Of a stretch of 64,000 bases of DNA, positions 53,587-61,234 are shown piece after piece. The stretch's first letter is position 1, and every line of letters begins with the position of its first letter. The DNA comes from RGIG4034 sp045576455. GTDB taxonomy: Bacteria; Bacillota; Clostridia; Lachnospirales; Lachnospiraceae. The notes below the pieces were generated by a model that was not told the origin of the DNA, made no database searches, and was given only the letters and a program-made list of their open reading frames with translations. Location: contig JAZNGM010000004.1 in assembly GCA_045576455.1 (NCBI GenBank), positions 62,001 through 126,000 of the forward strand, read 5' to 3'. The position numbers were made by a program, and so were the translations under genes.

Positions 53587-53680
53587 TGCTGTTTCAACCT
53601 CCTTTTTTACATCCGGTAAGTCTATTTTGTCATGGATGCTTAATATTAGCAACAATTTCCGCTTTACTTCACTGCTGCCA

Positions 53681-54910
53681 TTATACTAATATCAGTTTCA
53701 CGAATTTCTTCTTACCAATGCGGATTACATCTCCGTCCTCAATAACGTCTTCCATGCTGTTTACAACGGCGCCATTTTTGCGTACCCCACCCTGCATAAC
53801 CAGTCGCCTGAATTCACTTTTACTACTTATTAAGCCACTTTCCGCAAATGGTTCAAGGCAATCAAATAAATTTTTCTGCTTTACCGCAATTGTAAGACTT
53901 TCCACTTCTTCAGGAGTCTCTTTTTTAGTAAATGCTTCCTCAAAAAATTTTTCTCCTGCCGCAGTTTCCTCCGGTGTGTGGTACAGGGAAGTAACCGTTC
54001 TTGCTAACAACAGCTTGATTTCCTTGGGATTCTCTCCTGCTGCCAGCGCCGCCTTTATCTTATCCAATTCCTCCGGCAAAATATCCGTAGTCAGTTCAAA
54101 GTATTTAATAATATTGGAATCCGGTATCTGCATGACTTTATGGAACATTGTCTTGGCATCCTCGTAAATACCAATGTAATTTCCTAAACTCTTACTCATC
54201 TTTTCCACGCCGTCTATACCTTCCAAAATCGGCATAAATAGTGCTGCCTGAGGTTCCATTCCCATATCTTTCTGAAGGCTTCTGCCCATCAAAATATTAA
54301 AGGTCTGATCCGTTCCCCCAAGTTCCAGGTCCGCTTCAAGCATTACCGAATCATATGCCTGCATTAAAGGGTAAAAAAACTCATGCAAGCCAATAGGAAC
54401 ATTATTACGGAAACGTTTTTCAAAATCATCCCGTTCCAGCATCCTCGCCACGGTAATGGTTGATGCCAACTTAAGTACATCATCAAGCTTTAACTGTTTA
54501 AGCCATTCCCCGTTGTAACGCACCACGGTTTTTTCCCTGTCCAAAATATGAAAAACCTGTTCCTGGTATGTTTTGGCATTAAGTAATACTTCCTCTTCCG
54601 TCATTGCTTTACGTCCCTTGGATTTTCCTGTAGGATCTCCGATTTTCGCAGTAAAATCGCCAATGATAATCACTATCGTATGCCCCATATCCTGTAACTG
54701 TTTTAGCTTACGTAATACTACCGCATGTCCGATGTGAATATCCGGTGCACTGGGGTCCATACCGAATTTTACGGTAAGTGGTTTCCCTGTAAGAATACTT
54801 TTTTCAAGTTTTTCTTTAAGTTCTTCTTCTCCCACAAGATTCACTGCGCCTTGCTTAATTATGCGCATCTTCTGTTCTACTTGTTGCTTGATTGTTTTGT
54901 TGGTTGTCAT
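53681..54910 (-). CDS. tyrS: Tyrosyl-tRNA synthetase
   Basis: A 409-residue class I synthetase charging tRNA-Tyr. The HIGH motif appears as DIHIGHAVVLRKL, and KMSKS as VEKMSKSLGNYIG; tyrosine-binding residues lie in EFFYPLMQAYDS and LGGTDQTFNILMG. A C-terminal S4 RNA-binding domain spans about 345-409. It belongs to the TyrZ-like branch by its pattern. AAGGAAGAAAAA precedes the ATG. It is preceded by a tyrosine T-box leader. Confidence 0.96.
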   Translation of the reverse strand: MTTNKTIKQQVEQKMRIIKQGAVNLVGEEELKEKLEKSILTGKPLTVKFGMDPSAPDIHIGHAVVLRKLKQLQDMGHTIVIIIGDFTAKIGDPTGKSKGRKAMTEEEVLLNAKTYQEQVFHILDREKTVVRYNGEWLKQLKLDDVLKLASTITVARMLERDDFEKRFRNNVPIGLHEFFYPLMQAYDSVMLEADLELGGTDQTFNILMGRSLQKDMGMEPQAALFMPILEGIDGVEKMSKSLGNYIGIYEDAKTMFHKVMQIPDSNIIKYFELTTDILPEELDKIKAALAAGENPKEIKLLLARTVTSLYHTPEETAAGEKFFEEAFTKKETPEEVESLTIAVKQKNLFDCLEPFAESGLISSKSEFRRLVMQGGVRKNGAVVNSMEDVIEDGDVIRIGKKKFVKLILV

Positions 54911-55014
54911 TTTTTCTTCCTTTCCGAGGTTCTATGCCTCTTGCAAATTTAATTTTTCTTTCTATTCCCGTGAGACTAAGACAACCAATGAACATATTTT
55001 GCAATCAAAAAATA

Positions 55015-55326
55015 CAAAAAACTCCCGTCCTTCAAAAGGACGAGAGTCTAATTATCTCGCGATACCACCTAATGTTTATAAACAGCTCACACTGTCTACC
55101 TCTTCGAGTACGACCTTACGGCTTATACTCTAGCACGTTAACGGATGCAGGAACCGTCGCAGCCTACTATCCACACTTTTGCGGAATTTGGTGCGAAGCT
55201 CAAAGATGTATTCACACAAATCTTCCCATGCGCCTCTCATCAACCGGCAACTTTCTGTATGTTTCCCTCTGTGTTACTTCTTCTTATCATTGCTTTTCTT
55301 AATCAAATCACTTGAATATGAAATTA
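55015..55326 (-). ncRNA. T-box riboswitch leader of tyrS (UAC specifier)
   Basis: Read on the minus strand. The T-box motif AGGTGGTATCGCGA is at 55057-55070. The specifier loop GAATACA lies with UAC (Tyr) at 55208-55210. Stem I has the AGTAACA and GAGAGG elements, and stem III is GAGTAT/GTACTC. The intrinsic terminator has 10-bp arms (55021-55030 and 55038-55047) followed by a U run. Uncharged tRNA-Tyr pairing would favour the antiterminator and allow tyrS expression. Confidence 0.93.
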
Positions 55327-55332
55327 GCGTCA

Positions 55333-55362
55333 TTATAAACACATTAAGGAATGTTTGTCAAG
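55333..55362 (-). promoter_or_regulatory. Promoter of the tyrS T-box transcript
   Basis: TTGACA (55357-55362) and TATAAT (55333-55338) with 18-base spacing. The -35 element lies inside the last codons of the upstream HAD gene, so tyrS can be transcribed on its own. Confidence 0.8.
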
Positions 55363-56138
55363 GCAGAAAGTTCTTTTTCAATATATTTTGCAACACCGTC
55401 CGCATCATTGCTTTGTGTAATATCATCCGCAATTTCTTTTATCGACGGAATCGCATTCGCTACCGCGACGCCTTTTCCAACATTTTTTAATATATCGTAA
55501 TCATTCTCGTCATCCCCGAAAGCCATCATTTCATCCATGCTGATTTGAAGCATTTCTCCCAATTTTGCAACCGCCTGATATTTACCTGACTGCGCACTCG
55601 CAAATCCATATAACTGTTCACCACGATAAGAATAGAAGCGACAGGCATATTTTTCAGCAAGTCCTTTTGCTTCCTCGTAAGAATCTATAATTCCGGCAAT
55701 CTTGTATGCAGAATCCTTCATTGGTTCTGTAAAATCTCCTGATTCCCGCCACTTTTCGTTAATTCCACCGGCAGAACAAAGCAACTTTTTCCCAACACTT
55801 ACAACAAATTCATGCTCTGCATTTTTCCGTAACAACTCACTAATAATTCCATTACACTGTAACTCATCCATGGGGTAACCGTAAATCATCTCGCCTTTGT
55901 GATATATCTGCGTTCCGTCTGCCAATATCGCATAATCCGGCAAAATTGTATCAAGATATTTTTCCGCTTTAAACCAAAATCTTGCGGTAGCAACAACAAC
56001 TAATATACCTCTTTTTTTGCACTCCTGTAACATCTTAAATGTATATTCAGAAATACTGCCATCCGAATGCAACAGTGTTCCATCCAAATCTAATATGACA
56101 GCCTTCCATCTGTTTTTACTTTCCACAAACATAGTCAC
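55344..56138 (-). CDS. Cof-type HAD-IIB hydrolase
   Basis: A 264-residue HAD phosphatase with a C2 cap. Motif I AVILDLDGTLLHSDG, motif II VVVATARFW, Lys near SGKYQAV and motif IV MAFGDDENDYDIL are all present; the family dephosphorylates sugar phosphates, nucleotides or flavins. The best ribosome site (GGAGG, 5 bases) fits a GTG start at 56138; an ATG two codons later (56132) is 11 bases away. It is the last of the five-gene run that begins with the GNAT gene at 58190. Confidence 0.92.
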   Translation of the reverse strand: MTMFVESKNRWKAVILDLDGTLLHSDGSISEYTFKMLQECKKRGILVVVATARFWFKAEKYLDTILPDYAILADGTQIYHKGEMIYGYPMDELQCNGIISELLRKNAEHEFVVSVGKKLLCSAGGINEKWRESGDFTEPMKDSAYKIAGIIDSYEEAKGLAEKYACRFYSYRGEQLYGFASAQSGKYQAVAKLGEMLQISMDEMMAFGDDENDYDILKNVGKGVAVANAIPSIKEIADDITQSNDADGVAKYIEKELSALTNIP

Positions 56139-56156
56139 AATTACCTCCGTTTTAAT

Positions 56157-56816
56157 CTAATAAAGCTCGGTCAACACTTCCAGCAAATTGCTGATAGACA
56201 CAACACCTTCGGGAACCTGCTTTTTGCTTCTATTTACCCAAAATGCTTTTATCCCCAAAGCATCGGCTCCTTCAACATCGCTGCTTAAGGAATCGCCTAT
56301 ATGTACCACTTGGTCCGCGGCATAACCCGTACCCGACAAAGCAAGTTCAAATAACTCTTTTCTTGGTTTATATGATTTTGCATCTTCACTGGTAAATACT
56401 CCCGCAGGCTTCAAGCCATGATACGCCAGTGCCTTTAAAATGTCATCTCTGTCGATATTGGAAACAACATAGATTGGTAACGGACACTTTTCAAAGAATT
56501 CCTTTGACTCTTCAAATATAGGTGGTGCCACCCAATACTCAAACATTTCATTACTTAACGCATCCGCATCAGCCGTTGATGAAAAAAATTCTATCGTCTC
56601 CCTGAGTGACTGCGTTTCCAGCTCCCTTTGTGTCTTAAACCGTTCTCCATACGCATTTTCAAACAGAGTCTTGAAGCGTTTCCACCAATAATTACCTATT
56701 TCTCCCACGCTTTCTGCTTTACCTGTTTCGTAAATAATCTGACTAATCTTTGCAACATTTTCACCATCTTCAAATACAACGGTTCCATAAAAGTCTATAA
56801 ATATTGCTTCTATCAT
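56157..56816 (-). CDS. HAD-family hydrolase (subfamily IA)
   Basis: A 219-residue phosphatase-like protein. Motif I AIFIDFYGTVVFED, motif II YVVSNIDRDD, Lys in SYKPRKELFELAL and motif IV VHIGDSLSSDVEGADALG. Motif I has Phe-Tyr-Gly where DxDGT is standard, so the general acid aspartate is missing, as in some HAD-IA members. It lies between the hypothetical gene at 57215 and the Cof-type gene, 18 bases after the first. Confidence 0.88.
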   Translation of the reverse strand: MIEAIFIDFYGTVVFEDGENVAKISQIIYETGKAESVGEIGNYWWKRFKTLFENAYGERFKTQRELETQSLRETIEFFSSTADADALSNEMFEYWVAPPIFEESKEFFEKCPLPIYVVSNIDRDDILKALAYHGLKPAGVFTSEDAKSYKPRKELFELALSGTGYAADQVVHIGDSLSSDVEGADALGIKAFWVNRSKKQVPEGVVSISNLLEVLTELY

Positions 56817-56834
56817 TCTTCTTCCGCCTTTCGC

Positions 56835-57215
56835 CTATATCATCTCACCATTTTCTACACGGACAGCTACCTGCCATTCATCTTCGTATACAATAGTTCC
56901 TACAAAATTGGTATATACCACATCATACGGATGACTATATTTATCCAATAATTCTATTGCCGGTCTGATTTGCTCCTGCATCTCTTCTGTTGTTTCTGTC
57001 TTGAAAAACGTAATAACTTTTTCTGCGTTCTTACAAGGCTCCGGTTCCGGCAGATTATCCTTAAACCATTGGTCTATATTCCGAAATTTTTCTTCATCTT
57101 CCTTGTTCATAATACCATCCATTATCAAGCGCCAGCACATACTGAATATTCCCTTCGGGTATTTCGTTATCCAGGATGACTCTCTCCCTTGTATTCTCAT
57201 ATATTTAAACTGCAT
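56835..57215 (-). CDS. Hypothetical protein in the GNAT/HAD operon
   Basis: A 126-residue soluble protein I do not recognise. It starts MQFKYMRIQGRESSWITKYP and ends with a compact region (YDVVYTNFVGTIVYEDEWQV). AAGGAGATTTAT supports the start at 57215; the frame is open further upstream, but that part overlaps no ribosome site. It lies 34 bases after the GNAT gene at 57690. Confidence 0.72.
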   Translation of the reverse strand: MQFKYMRIQGRESSWITKYPKGIFSMCWRLIMDGIMNKEDEEKFRNIDQWFKDNLPEPEPCKNAEKVITFFKTETTEEMQEQIRPAIELLDKYSHPYDVVYTNFVGTIVYEDEWQVAVRVENGEMI

Positions 57216-57249
57216 ATAAATCTCCTTTCTCTTACTTTGCCCATATAAC

Positions 57250-57690
57250 TTAAAGCGTAAATTTAAAGATACATTTCTGAGTCTCTCCTCTTTCACGCAT
57301 ATCGCTGTCTTCCGGCAATTTTGCTATTTCCAACAATTCACCGCCTGCATATTCACAAGTCTTTTTGGATGCAAAATTATCCGGATTGCAGGTTATTATC
57401 AGATATTCCAAGTTATGTCTTTTCGCTAATTCAAATAATAACAAACATGCTTTACCCGCATAATGATTTCCTCTATATTCTTCATTTATCTTATAGCCAA
57501 TATTTCCGCCATAATACAATTTATCATTATGACCAATGCGTAAATCACATTCTCCCATCTTCATTCCCTTGTCATTGCAGACAGCAAAGTGATATGTCGG
57601 AACCCAATCTTTCTCTTCGTTTCCTTCAACTGTCTTTTCCAGTCTTAATGTTATCTCATCATTTTTAAGAAAATCTGTATTAAAAAACAT
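57250..57690 (-). CDS. GNAT family acetyltransferase (RimJ/RimL-like)
   Basis: A 146-residue GNAT protein. Beta strands MGECDLRIGHNDKLYYGGNI and GYKINEEYRGNHYAGKACLL (acetyl-CoA loop region) and the closing NLEYLIITCNPDNFASKKTCEY match GNAT motifs A and B of the small-molecule/RimJ-like group. GGGGTGAGACA supports the ATG at 57690. It follows the first GNAT gene by 17 bases. Substrate unknown. Confidence 0.87.
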   Translation of the reverse strand: MFFNTDFLKNDEITLRLEKTVEGNEEKDWVPTYHFAVCNDKGMKMGECDLRIGHNDKLYYGGNIGYKINEEYRGNHYAGKACLLLFELAKRHNLEYLIITCNPDNFASKKTCEYAGGELLEIAKLPEDSDMRERGETQKCIFKFTL

Positions 57691-57707
57691 TGTCTCACCC
57701 CTTAGCT

Positions 57708-58190
57708 TTATAGTTTCTTCTCCATATATCCACAAGTAAATGGGAAGGCATCAAACTTTTTTGTTCCTATATGTATAAAACCATATGAAGCATACCATTT
57801 CTTTAAAATCTCATTTTCTTCAACAATACCTATGTTCACCTTAACGCATCCTGATTCCGCAGCAATTGCAAAAGCATGTTTCAGTATTTCCCCACCAATT
57901 CCTTTGTGTCTATACTCAGGCAGCACGCTCACATTATTCAGTTCACACTCATTATTTGCTTGAAATAGCAGCGAATAATATCCTACGATTTCGCCATTTT
58001 GGCAATAAACATACATAGGTCTACGTTCCTCATTCAACTGCCAGTTAAGCCTGTCTTTAGTAGTTGCAAATGCCGTATATCTAGGTGCATTTTCCCTGGT
58101 AAATCCAAATTCATCCGCCACCGTACTAAAACTTTTTCGAATAACCTCTACACATTCTTTGATATCCTCTTGCACTACTTTTCTGATCAT
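57708..58190 (-). CDS. GNAT family acetyltransferase, first gene behind an attenuator
   Basis: A 160-residue GNAT protein. ELNNVSVLPEYRHKGIGGEI is motif A with the R-x-x-G-x-G/A acetyl-CoA loop, and VNIGIVEENEILKKWYASYG followed by FIHIGTKKF is motif B. TAGGAGGAG lies 6 bases before the ATG. It is the first structural gene after the leader (58364-58426 and 58235-58264), so its expression is probably controlled by attenuation. Several GNAT proteins under such leaders inactivate ribosome-targeting antibiotics; that is a possibility, not shown by the sequence. Confidence 0.9.
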   Translation of the reverse strand: MIRKVVQEDIKECVEVIRKSFSTVADEFGFTRENAPRYTAFATTKDRLNWQLNEERRPMYVYCQNGEIVGYYSLLFQANNECELNNVSVLPEYRHKGIGGEILKHAFAIAAESGCVKVNIGIVEENEILKKWYASYGFIHIGTKKFDAFPFTCGYMEKKL

Positions 58191-58234
58191 AGTATTCTCC
58201 TCCTATTTCCTATAAATTAAATAAAATAAAAAAT

Positions 58235-58264
58235 CGCACCAAACATAACTATATGTCCGGTGCG
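58235..58264 (-). terminator. Attenuator terminator ahead of the GNAT operon
   Basis: Read on the minus strand: 13-bp stem (CGCACCGGACATA with its partner, two G-U pairs), UAGU loop, then ATTTTTTATTTTATTT. It lies 44 bases before the first GNAT start, inside its leader. Its 5' arm can instead pair with 58320-58329 (10 bp, one G-U) or with 58391-58398 inside the leader ORF (8 bp). Confidence 0.88.
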
Positions 58265-58363
58265 GATAATTCAATGAAAATATATAATAAAATCAAGTTA
58301 TTACATTCTCATTATTGCACAGACATATAAGACCTACCGCCTATAACTGTGCCATAATGTCAG

Positions 58364-58426
58364 CTATAAGCAAATACGTCTATGATGCATGGACATATGA
58401 GTAGTTGAATGTAATCTCTGATTCAT
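58364..58426 (-). CDS. Leader peptide ORF, 20 codons
   Basis: GGGAG lies 7 bases before the ATG, and the ORF reads MNQRLHSTTHMSMHHRRICL then TAG. Four histidines and four arginines make up much of it. It lies between a strong promoter (58455-58483) and the terminator at 58235-58264, the usual layout of ribosome-mediated attenuation. Its codons 10-12 contain the segment able to pair with the terminator. Confidence 0.72.
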   Translation of the reverse strand: MNQRLHSTTHMSMHHRRICL

Positions 58427-58454
58427 ATCAATTCTCCCTGTTTGATTTTTTGAT

Positions 58455-58483
58455 ATAGTAGCACCGGATTTATTATCTGTCAA
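58455..58483 (-). promoter_or_regulatory. Promoter of the leader-GNAT-HAD operon
   Basis: TTGACA (58478-58483) and TACTAT (58455-58460) on the minus strand with 17-base spacing. The leader from here to the first GNAT gene is about 260 bases. Confidence 0.85.
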
Positions 58484-58531
58484 CCGGTTTTTATACTTAG
58501 AGTGCGATATATATTAGTCCTTTTCAAAAAC

Positions 58532-58573
58532 AAAGGGAGAAATTCCACAACCATCCACTGAAGTTCTCCCTTT
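58532..58573 (-). terminator. Terminator after the toxin pseudogene
   Basis: Perfect 10-bp arms (AAAGGGAGAA and its complement) extended by a second short stem around a loop, followed on the minus strand by TGTTTTTGAAAA. It closes the RelB-YoeB transcript. Confidence 0.85.
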
Positions 58574-58582
58574 AAAACATAT

Positions 58583-58842
58583 TTATTCCTCATAGTGTCC
58601 TTTACATGACGCTATGATAACAGCTCCATCTTTTTCTTTGTAAACAATTCGATTCGCATCATCGATTCGTCTACTCCACCAACCGCTTAAATTATTTTTC
58701 AGCGGTTCCGGTTTACCAATACCACCATAACATCCCTTTGTATATCTTTAATAAGCATATTAATCCGTTTTAAGGTCTTTTTATCTTGGGTCTGCCATTC
58801 AAGGTATTCTTCCCACGCATGTTCATCCCAAAGTATCTTCAT
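58583..58842 (-). pseudogene. YoeB/Txe-family toxin with a one-base deletion
   Basis: The reading frame starts MKILWDEHAWEEYLEWQTQD and continues normally to IKDIQRD. One base is then missing near 58730 and the frame ends 9 codons later at TGA. Restoring one base in the run would continue with GKPEPLKNNLSGWWSRRID, then NRIVY and CKGHYEE, a clear YoeB C-terminus. All catalytic residues (Glu in KPEPLK, Arg in WSRR, His-Tyr at the end) lie after the shift, so the product is inactive. The length of 260 bases, one short of 87 codons, fits a single deletion. A sequencing error is possible. Confidence 0.88.
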
Positions 58843-58845
58843 ACA

Positions 58846-59106
58846 TTAATCCTCAATCAATTCATGCTCTACAAGAACCGCTTTCCCTGATTCAATATCT
58901 TCTACTACCTTTTTCAAATAAGCCATATTGCTTTCAGAATAAAATGGATCTACTGATACATCAAAAGGAATTCTTCTTTCTCTCGTCATCTTTTTTGCAA
59001 ATATAGTAAACGCTGTTGTCATACTTAAACCTAAATCTTTACATGTTTCTTCCATACTTTTCTTTAATTCTTCATCCATACGGAAATTAATCATTGCCTG
59101 TGCCAT
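58846..59106 (-). CDS. RelB/DinJ-type antitoxin
   Basis: An 86-residue protein. The ribbon-helix-helix-like N-terminus MAQAMINFRMDEELKKSMEE with LGLSMTTAFTIFAKKM is the RelB/DinJ signature, and the C-terminal acidic tail would wrap the toxin. The start at 59106 has GGAG eight bases upstream; the ATG three codons earlier is too close. The stop is 3 bases before the toxin ATG. The toxin gene is frameshifted, so this antitoxin has no active local partner. Confidence 0.9.
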   Translation of the reverse strand: MAQAMINFRMDEELKKSMEETCKDLGLSMTTAFTIFAKKMTRERRIPFDVSVDPFYSESNMAYLKKVVEDIESGKAVLVEHELIED

Positions 59107-59132
59107 AATCATCACTCCTTTTCTGTAATTCT

Positions 59133-59185
59133 ATCCTAACATATAGCAACTTTATTGTAAAGCATTTGTCATACTTTTGCTTTAC
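59133..59185 (-). promoter_or_regulatory. Promoter and inverted repeat of the toxin-antitoxin locus
   Basis: TTTACA (59156-59161) and TAGGAT (59133-59138) with 17-base spacing. GTAAAGC (59157-59163) and GCTTTAC (59179-59185) form an inverted repeat overlapping the -35 element, a plausible site for autorepression by the antitoxin. Confidence 0.6.
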
Positions 59186-59241
59186 AGTATTGTATGCAAA
59201 AATTTCATGCTTTATACATTCTAAATTTAGCGCCCCTTAAT

Positions 59242-59643
59242 TTACCGCGAACTTGGTTTTTTCTCTTCTATCAACCCATTAATCGCCTTCACCTCATCTA
59301 TCATACTTATGGTATCCAAGCATACGCACACGCCAAAAATAACTACGGTCATAAGTACTAATACAAATCCTGACAGATTATTGTACCAATCAAAAATCCA
59401 ACCACATGTCAGCACTAGTGCAATTACATATATCAATTTCAATCCGGTTTCAATGATAGGATAGCGATATTCAAAACGGTTTAAAAGATAAATTCCGGCA
59501 TATATTGCAACATTCAGTATTAATGCCTGAAATACAGTACTTATAAAGATTACCGTTCCACCGTAATAGGTAGCAACCAGCGCCAGTATCACTAAAGTAA
59601 TTCCGGTTGTTGCCATAATGTTTAATATCATCTTTTTCATCAA
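59242..59643 (-). CDS. DUF3021 membrane protein paired with a LytTR regulator
   Basis: A 133-residue protein of four transmembrane helices and a short charged tail, the size and pattern of DUF3021. Its start overlaps the LytTR gene stop (ATGA). Such LytTR-DUF3021 pairs are widespread in Firmicutes; the membrane protein is thought to hold back the regulator. Confidence 0.85.
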   Translation of the reverse strand: MMKKMILNIMATTGITLVILALVATYYGGTVIFISTVFQALILNVAIYAGIYLLNRFEYRYPIIETGLKLIYVIALVLTCGWIFDWYNNLSGFVLVLMTVVIFGVCVCLDTISMIDEVKAINGLIEEKKPSSR

Positions 59644-60086
59644 AAATTTCTCCTTAGCAATGCTTCTTTAATGACCTTCAAATATTTCCGGGTAACGCAT
59701 ACACGTTCTCCGTTTAGAAGCATCGCTTCCAATTTACTATTCACTAAGGTTTTTATCCCTTTTAATTTCTCAATGTTCAGAATTGTTGACTTGCTCACTC
59801 TGACGAAGTTTTCACGGGGCAAACTATTTTCTAGCTCATATAGTTTGGAATTGCTCTGAAAAACCTCGGTTTCACAGTAGACAAAAGTTTTCTTATCTAC
59901 GCTTTCCACATAATAGATATCGCTTACCGGAATAGCATATTCCTCATTATCTTTCCTGCCAAGGATTGTTTGGTCTACATATCGCACAAAATCAGATACC
60001 CTTTTTACACTTTCTGTCATCTCACAATACGCAATGGTTACTTCGGGTTGCTCCAAATCTTGCCGTTCGCTCATTATTAATCGCAT
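59640..60086 (-). CDS. LytTR-family DNA-binding regulator
   Basis: A 148-residue protein. The N-terminal 50 residues have no receiver domain; residues about 48-145 are a LytTR fold (PVSDIYYVESVDKKTFVYC, then ENFVRVSKSTILNIEKLKGI and CVTRKYLKVIKEAL). GGAG six bases before the ATG fixes the start at 60086. It is translated with the DUF3021 gene by a 4-base overlap. Confidence 0.9.
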   Translation of the reverse strand: MRLIMSERQDLEQPEVTIAYCEMTESVKRVSDFVRYVDQTILGRKDNEEYAIPVSDIYYVESVDKKTFVYCETEVFQSNSKLYELENSLPRENFVRVSKSTILNIEKLKGIKTLVNSKLEAMLLNGERVCVTRKYLKVIKEALLRRNF

Positions 60087-60122
60087 TTTTGACTCCTAAT
60101 TTTGCTTATTCATATAAAAAAT

Positions 60123-60151
60123 ATTATATCACAAAACGGAGTGCTTGCTAA
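60123..60151 (-). promoter_or_regulatory. Promoter of the LytTR-DUF3021 operon
   Basis: TTAGCA (60146-60151) and TATAAT (60123-60128) on the minus strand, 17 bases apart. The TG one base upstream of the -10 box makes it an extended -10 promoter. Confidence 0.6.
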
Positions 60152-60155
60152 CCTC

Positions 60156-60998
60156 TTATCCTTTTTTGCGGCATCTCCTGATATAGCAAATCAAAACCAA
60201 TATAAAGGATACTGACTGGGCAATTGATAATCTGACAAACATCATTTCATCCTCACCGGTATCTGATACAACATGCAAAAGATTAACGATGGTATTATTA
60301 ACAAAATGGTCACCCATAGCCATGTAGTGATTTCCTGTCATTTTTGTTAACATAGCAAATTTGAAACCAATTAGTGCCGACGTTACTAACAACATAATTG
60401 CATTTGCAATCATGCCTGCCATACTCGAAGTTCCGTCAAAATAATTACGGACCGGTCCTATTACATGCCAAAAACCAAATAGGATTGATGCAATAATTGC
60501 AGAGGTAAGAAAACTATATTTTCTTTCCAGGAGTTTTCCAAAAAGCCCTCTAAATACACCTTCTTCCATAACAACATTCACAACATTTCCCAAAACACAA
60601 ATAGCAAAGAATACTATTTCTGTCCGGCGTCCTACATTCCGTTCAACGGCATACGCACTAACATATACCTGCAAAGAATCAAAATTTCCTTTAGAAATAA
60701 TAATCGCTATTTCCGATGCATAAGCAAGAATAAAAACACCTATTCCAAATGCCAAACCTTTTAACAAATTAGAGAAACCGTTTTCTTTGGTAAAACCAAT
60801 TTCCCTCGCGGTAAATCGCAATAATTTTGCTGCTACAAATAAAACAGCAATACCTACCAGCTTATGTACAATTGCTTCTCCCACCCGGGTTTGATCTGTG
60901 CGTAAAATGAAATATTCAAAAACCCGGAAAGCATAACATAACAAATAGATTGTCAAAACTGTGAAAAAAATTCTTTGTCCCTTTTGTGTCCTGTCCAT
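60156..60998 (-). CDS. CPBP-family intramembrane protease
   Basis: A 280-residue protein of about eight helices. The glutamic protease motifs are clear: EEGVFRGLFGKLL (EExxxR) and FGFWHVIGPV (FxxxH). Family members are Rce1-like proteases or bacteriocin self-immunity proteins. The start at 60998 has GAGG seven bases upstream; earlier in-frame ATGs (61040, 61016) lack one. It stands alone. Confidence 0.92.
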   Translation of the reverse strand: MDRTQKGQRIFFTVLTIYLLCYAFRVFEYFILRTDQTRVGEAIVHKLVGIAVLFVAAKLLRFTAREIGFTKENGFSNLLKGLAFGIGVFILAYASEIAIIISKGNFDSLQVYVSAYAVERNVGRRTEIVFFAICVLGNVVNVVMEEGVFRGLFGKLLERKYSFLTSAIIASILFGFWHVIGPVRNYFDGTSSMAGMIANAIMLLVTSALIGFKFAMLTKMTGNHYMAMGDHFVNNTIVNLLHVVSDTGEDEMMFVRLSIAQSVSFILVLICYIRRCRKKG

Positions 60999-61145
60999 AA
61001 TTATTCCTCGATTCATATAATGTATTTTCTTTTTGCACAATAATATATATGAATTGCCATTTCAATCAGTCCGCTTCCAAGATGCAAAATATGTGTACTA
61101 TGTTACAAAAACAGGTGCTTTTCAGACATTTTTCTAAACAAGCAA

Positions 61146-61175
61146 AAAAGCACAAGCTATTGCGCCTGCGCTTTT
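61146..61175 (-). terminator. Terminator after the AraC-phosphotransferase gene
   Basis: On the minus strand, AAAAGCGCAGGC pairs along 12 bp (two G-U) with GCTTGTGCTTTT around a 6-base loop, then TTGCTTGTTTAG. It follows the stop at 61235. Confidence 0.82.
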
Positions 61176-61234
61176 TACCTAAATAATCACCTGTCATTTA
61201 TAATAATTTGTTTTGACCGACTATTATTCTGTTT

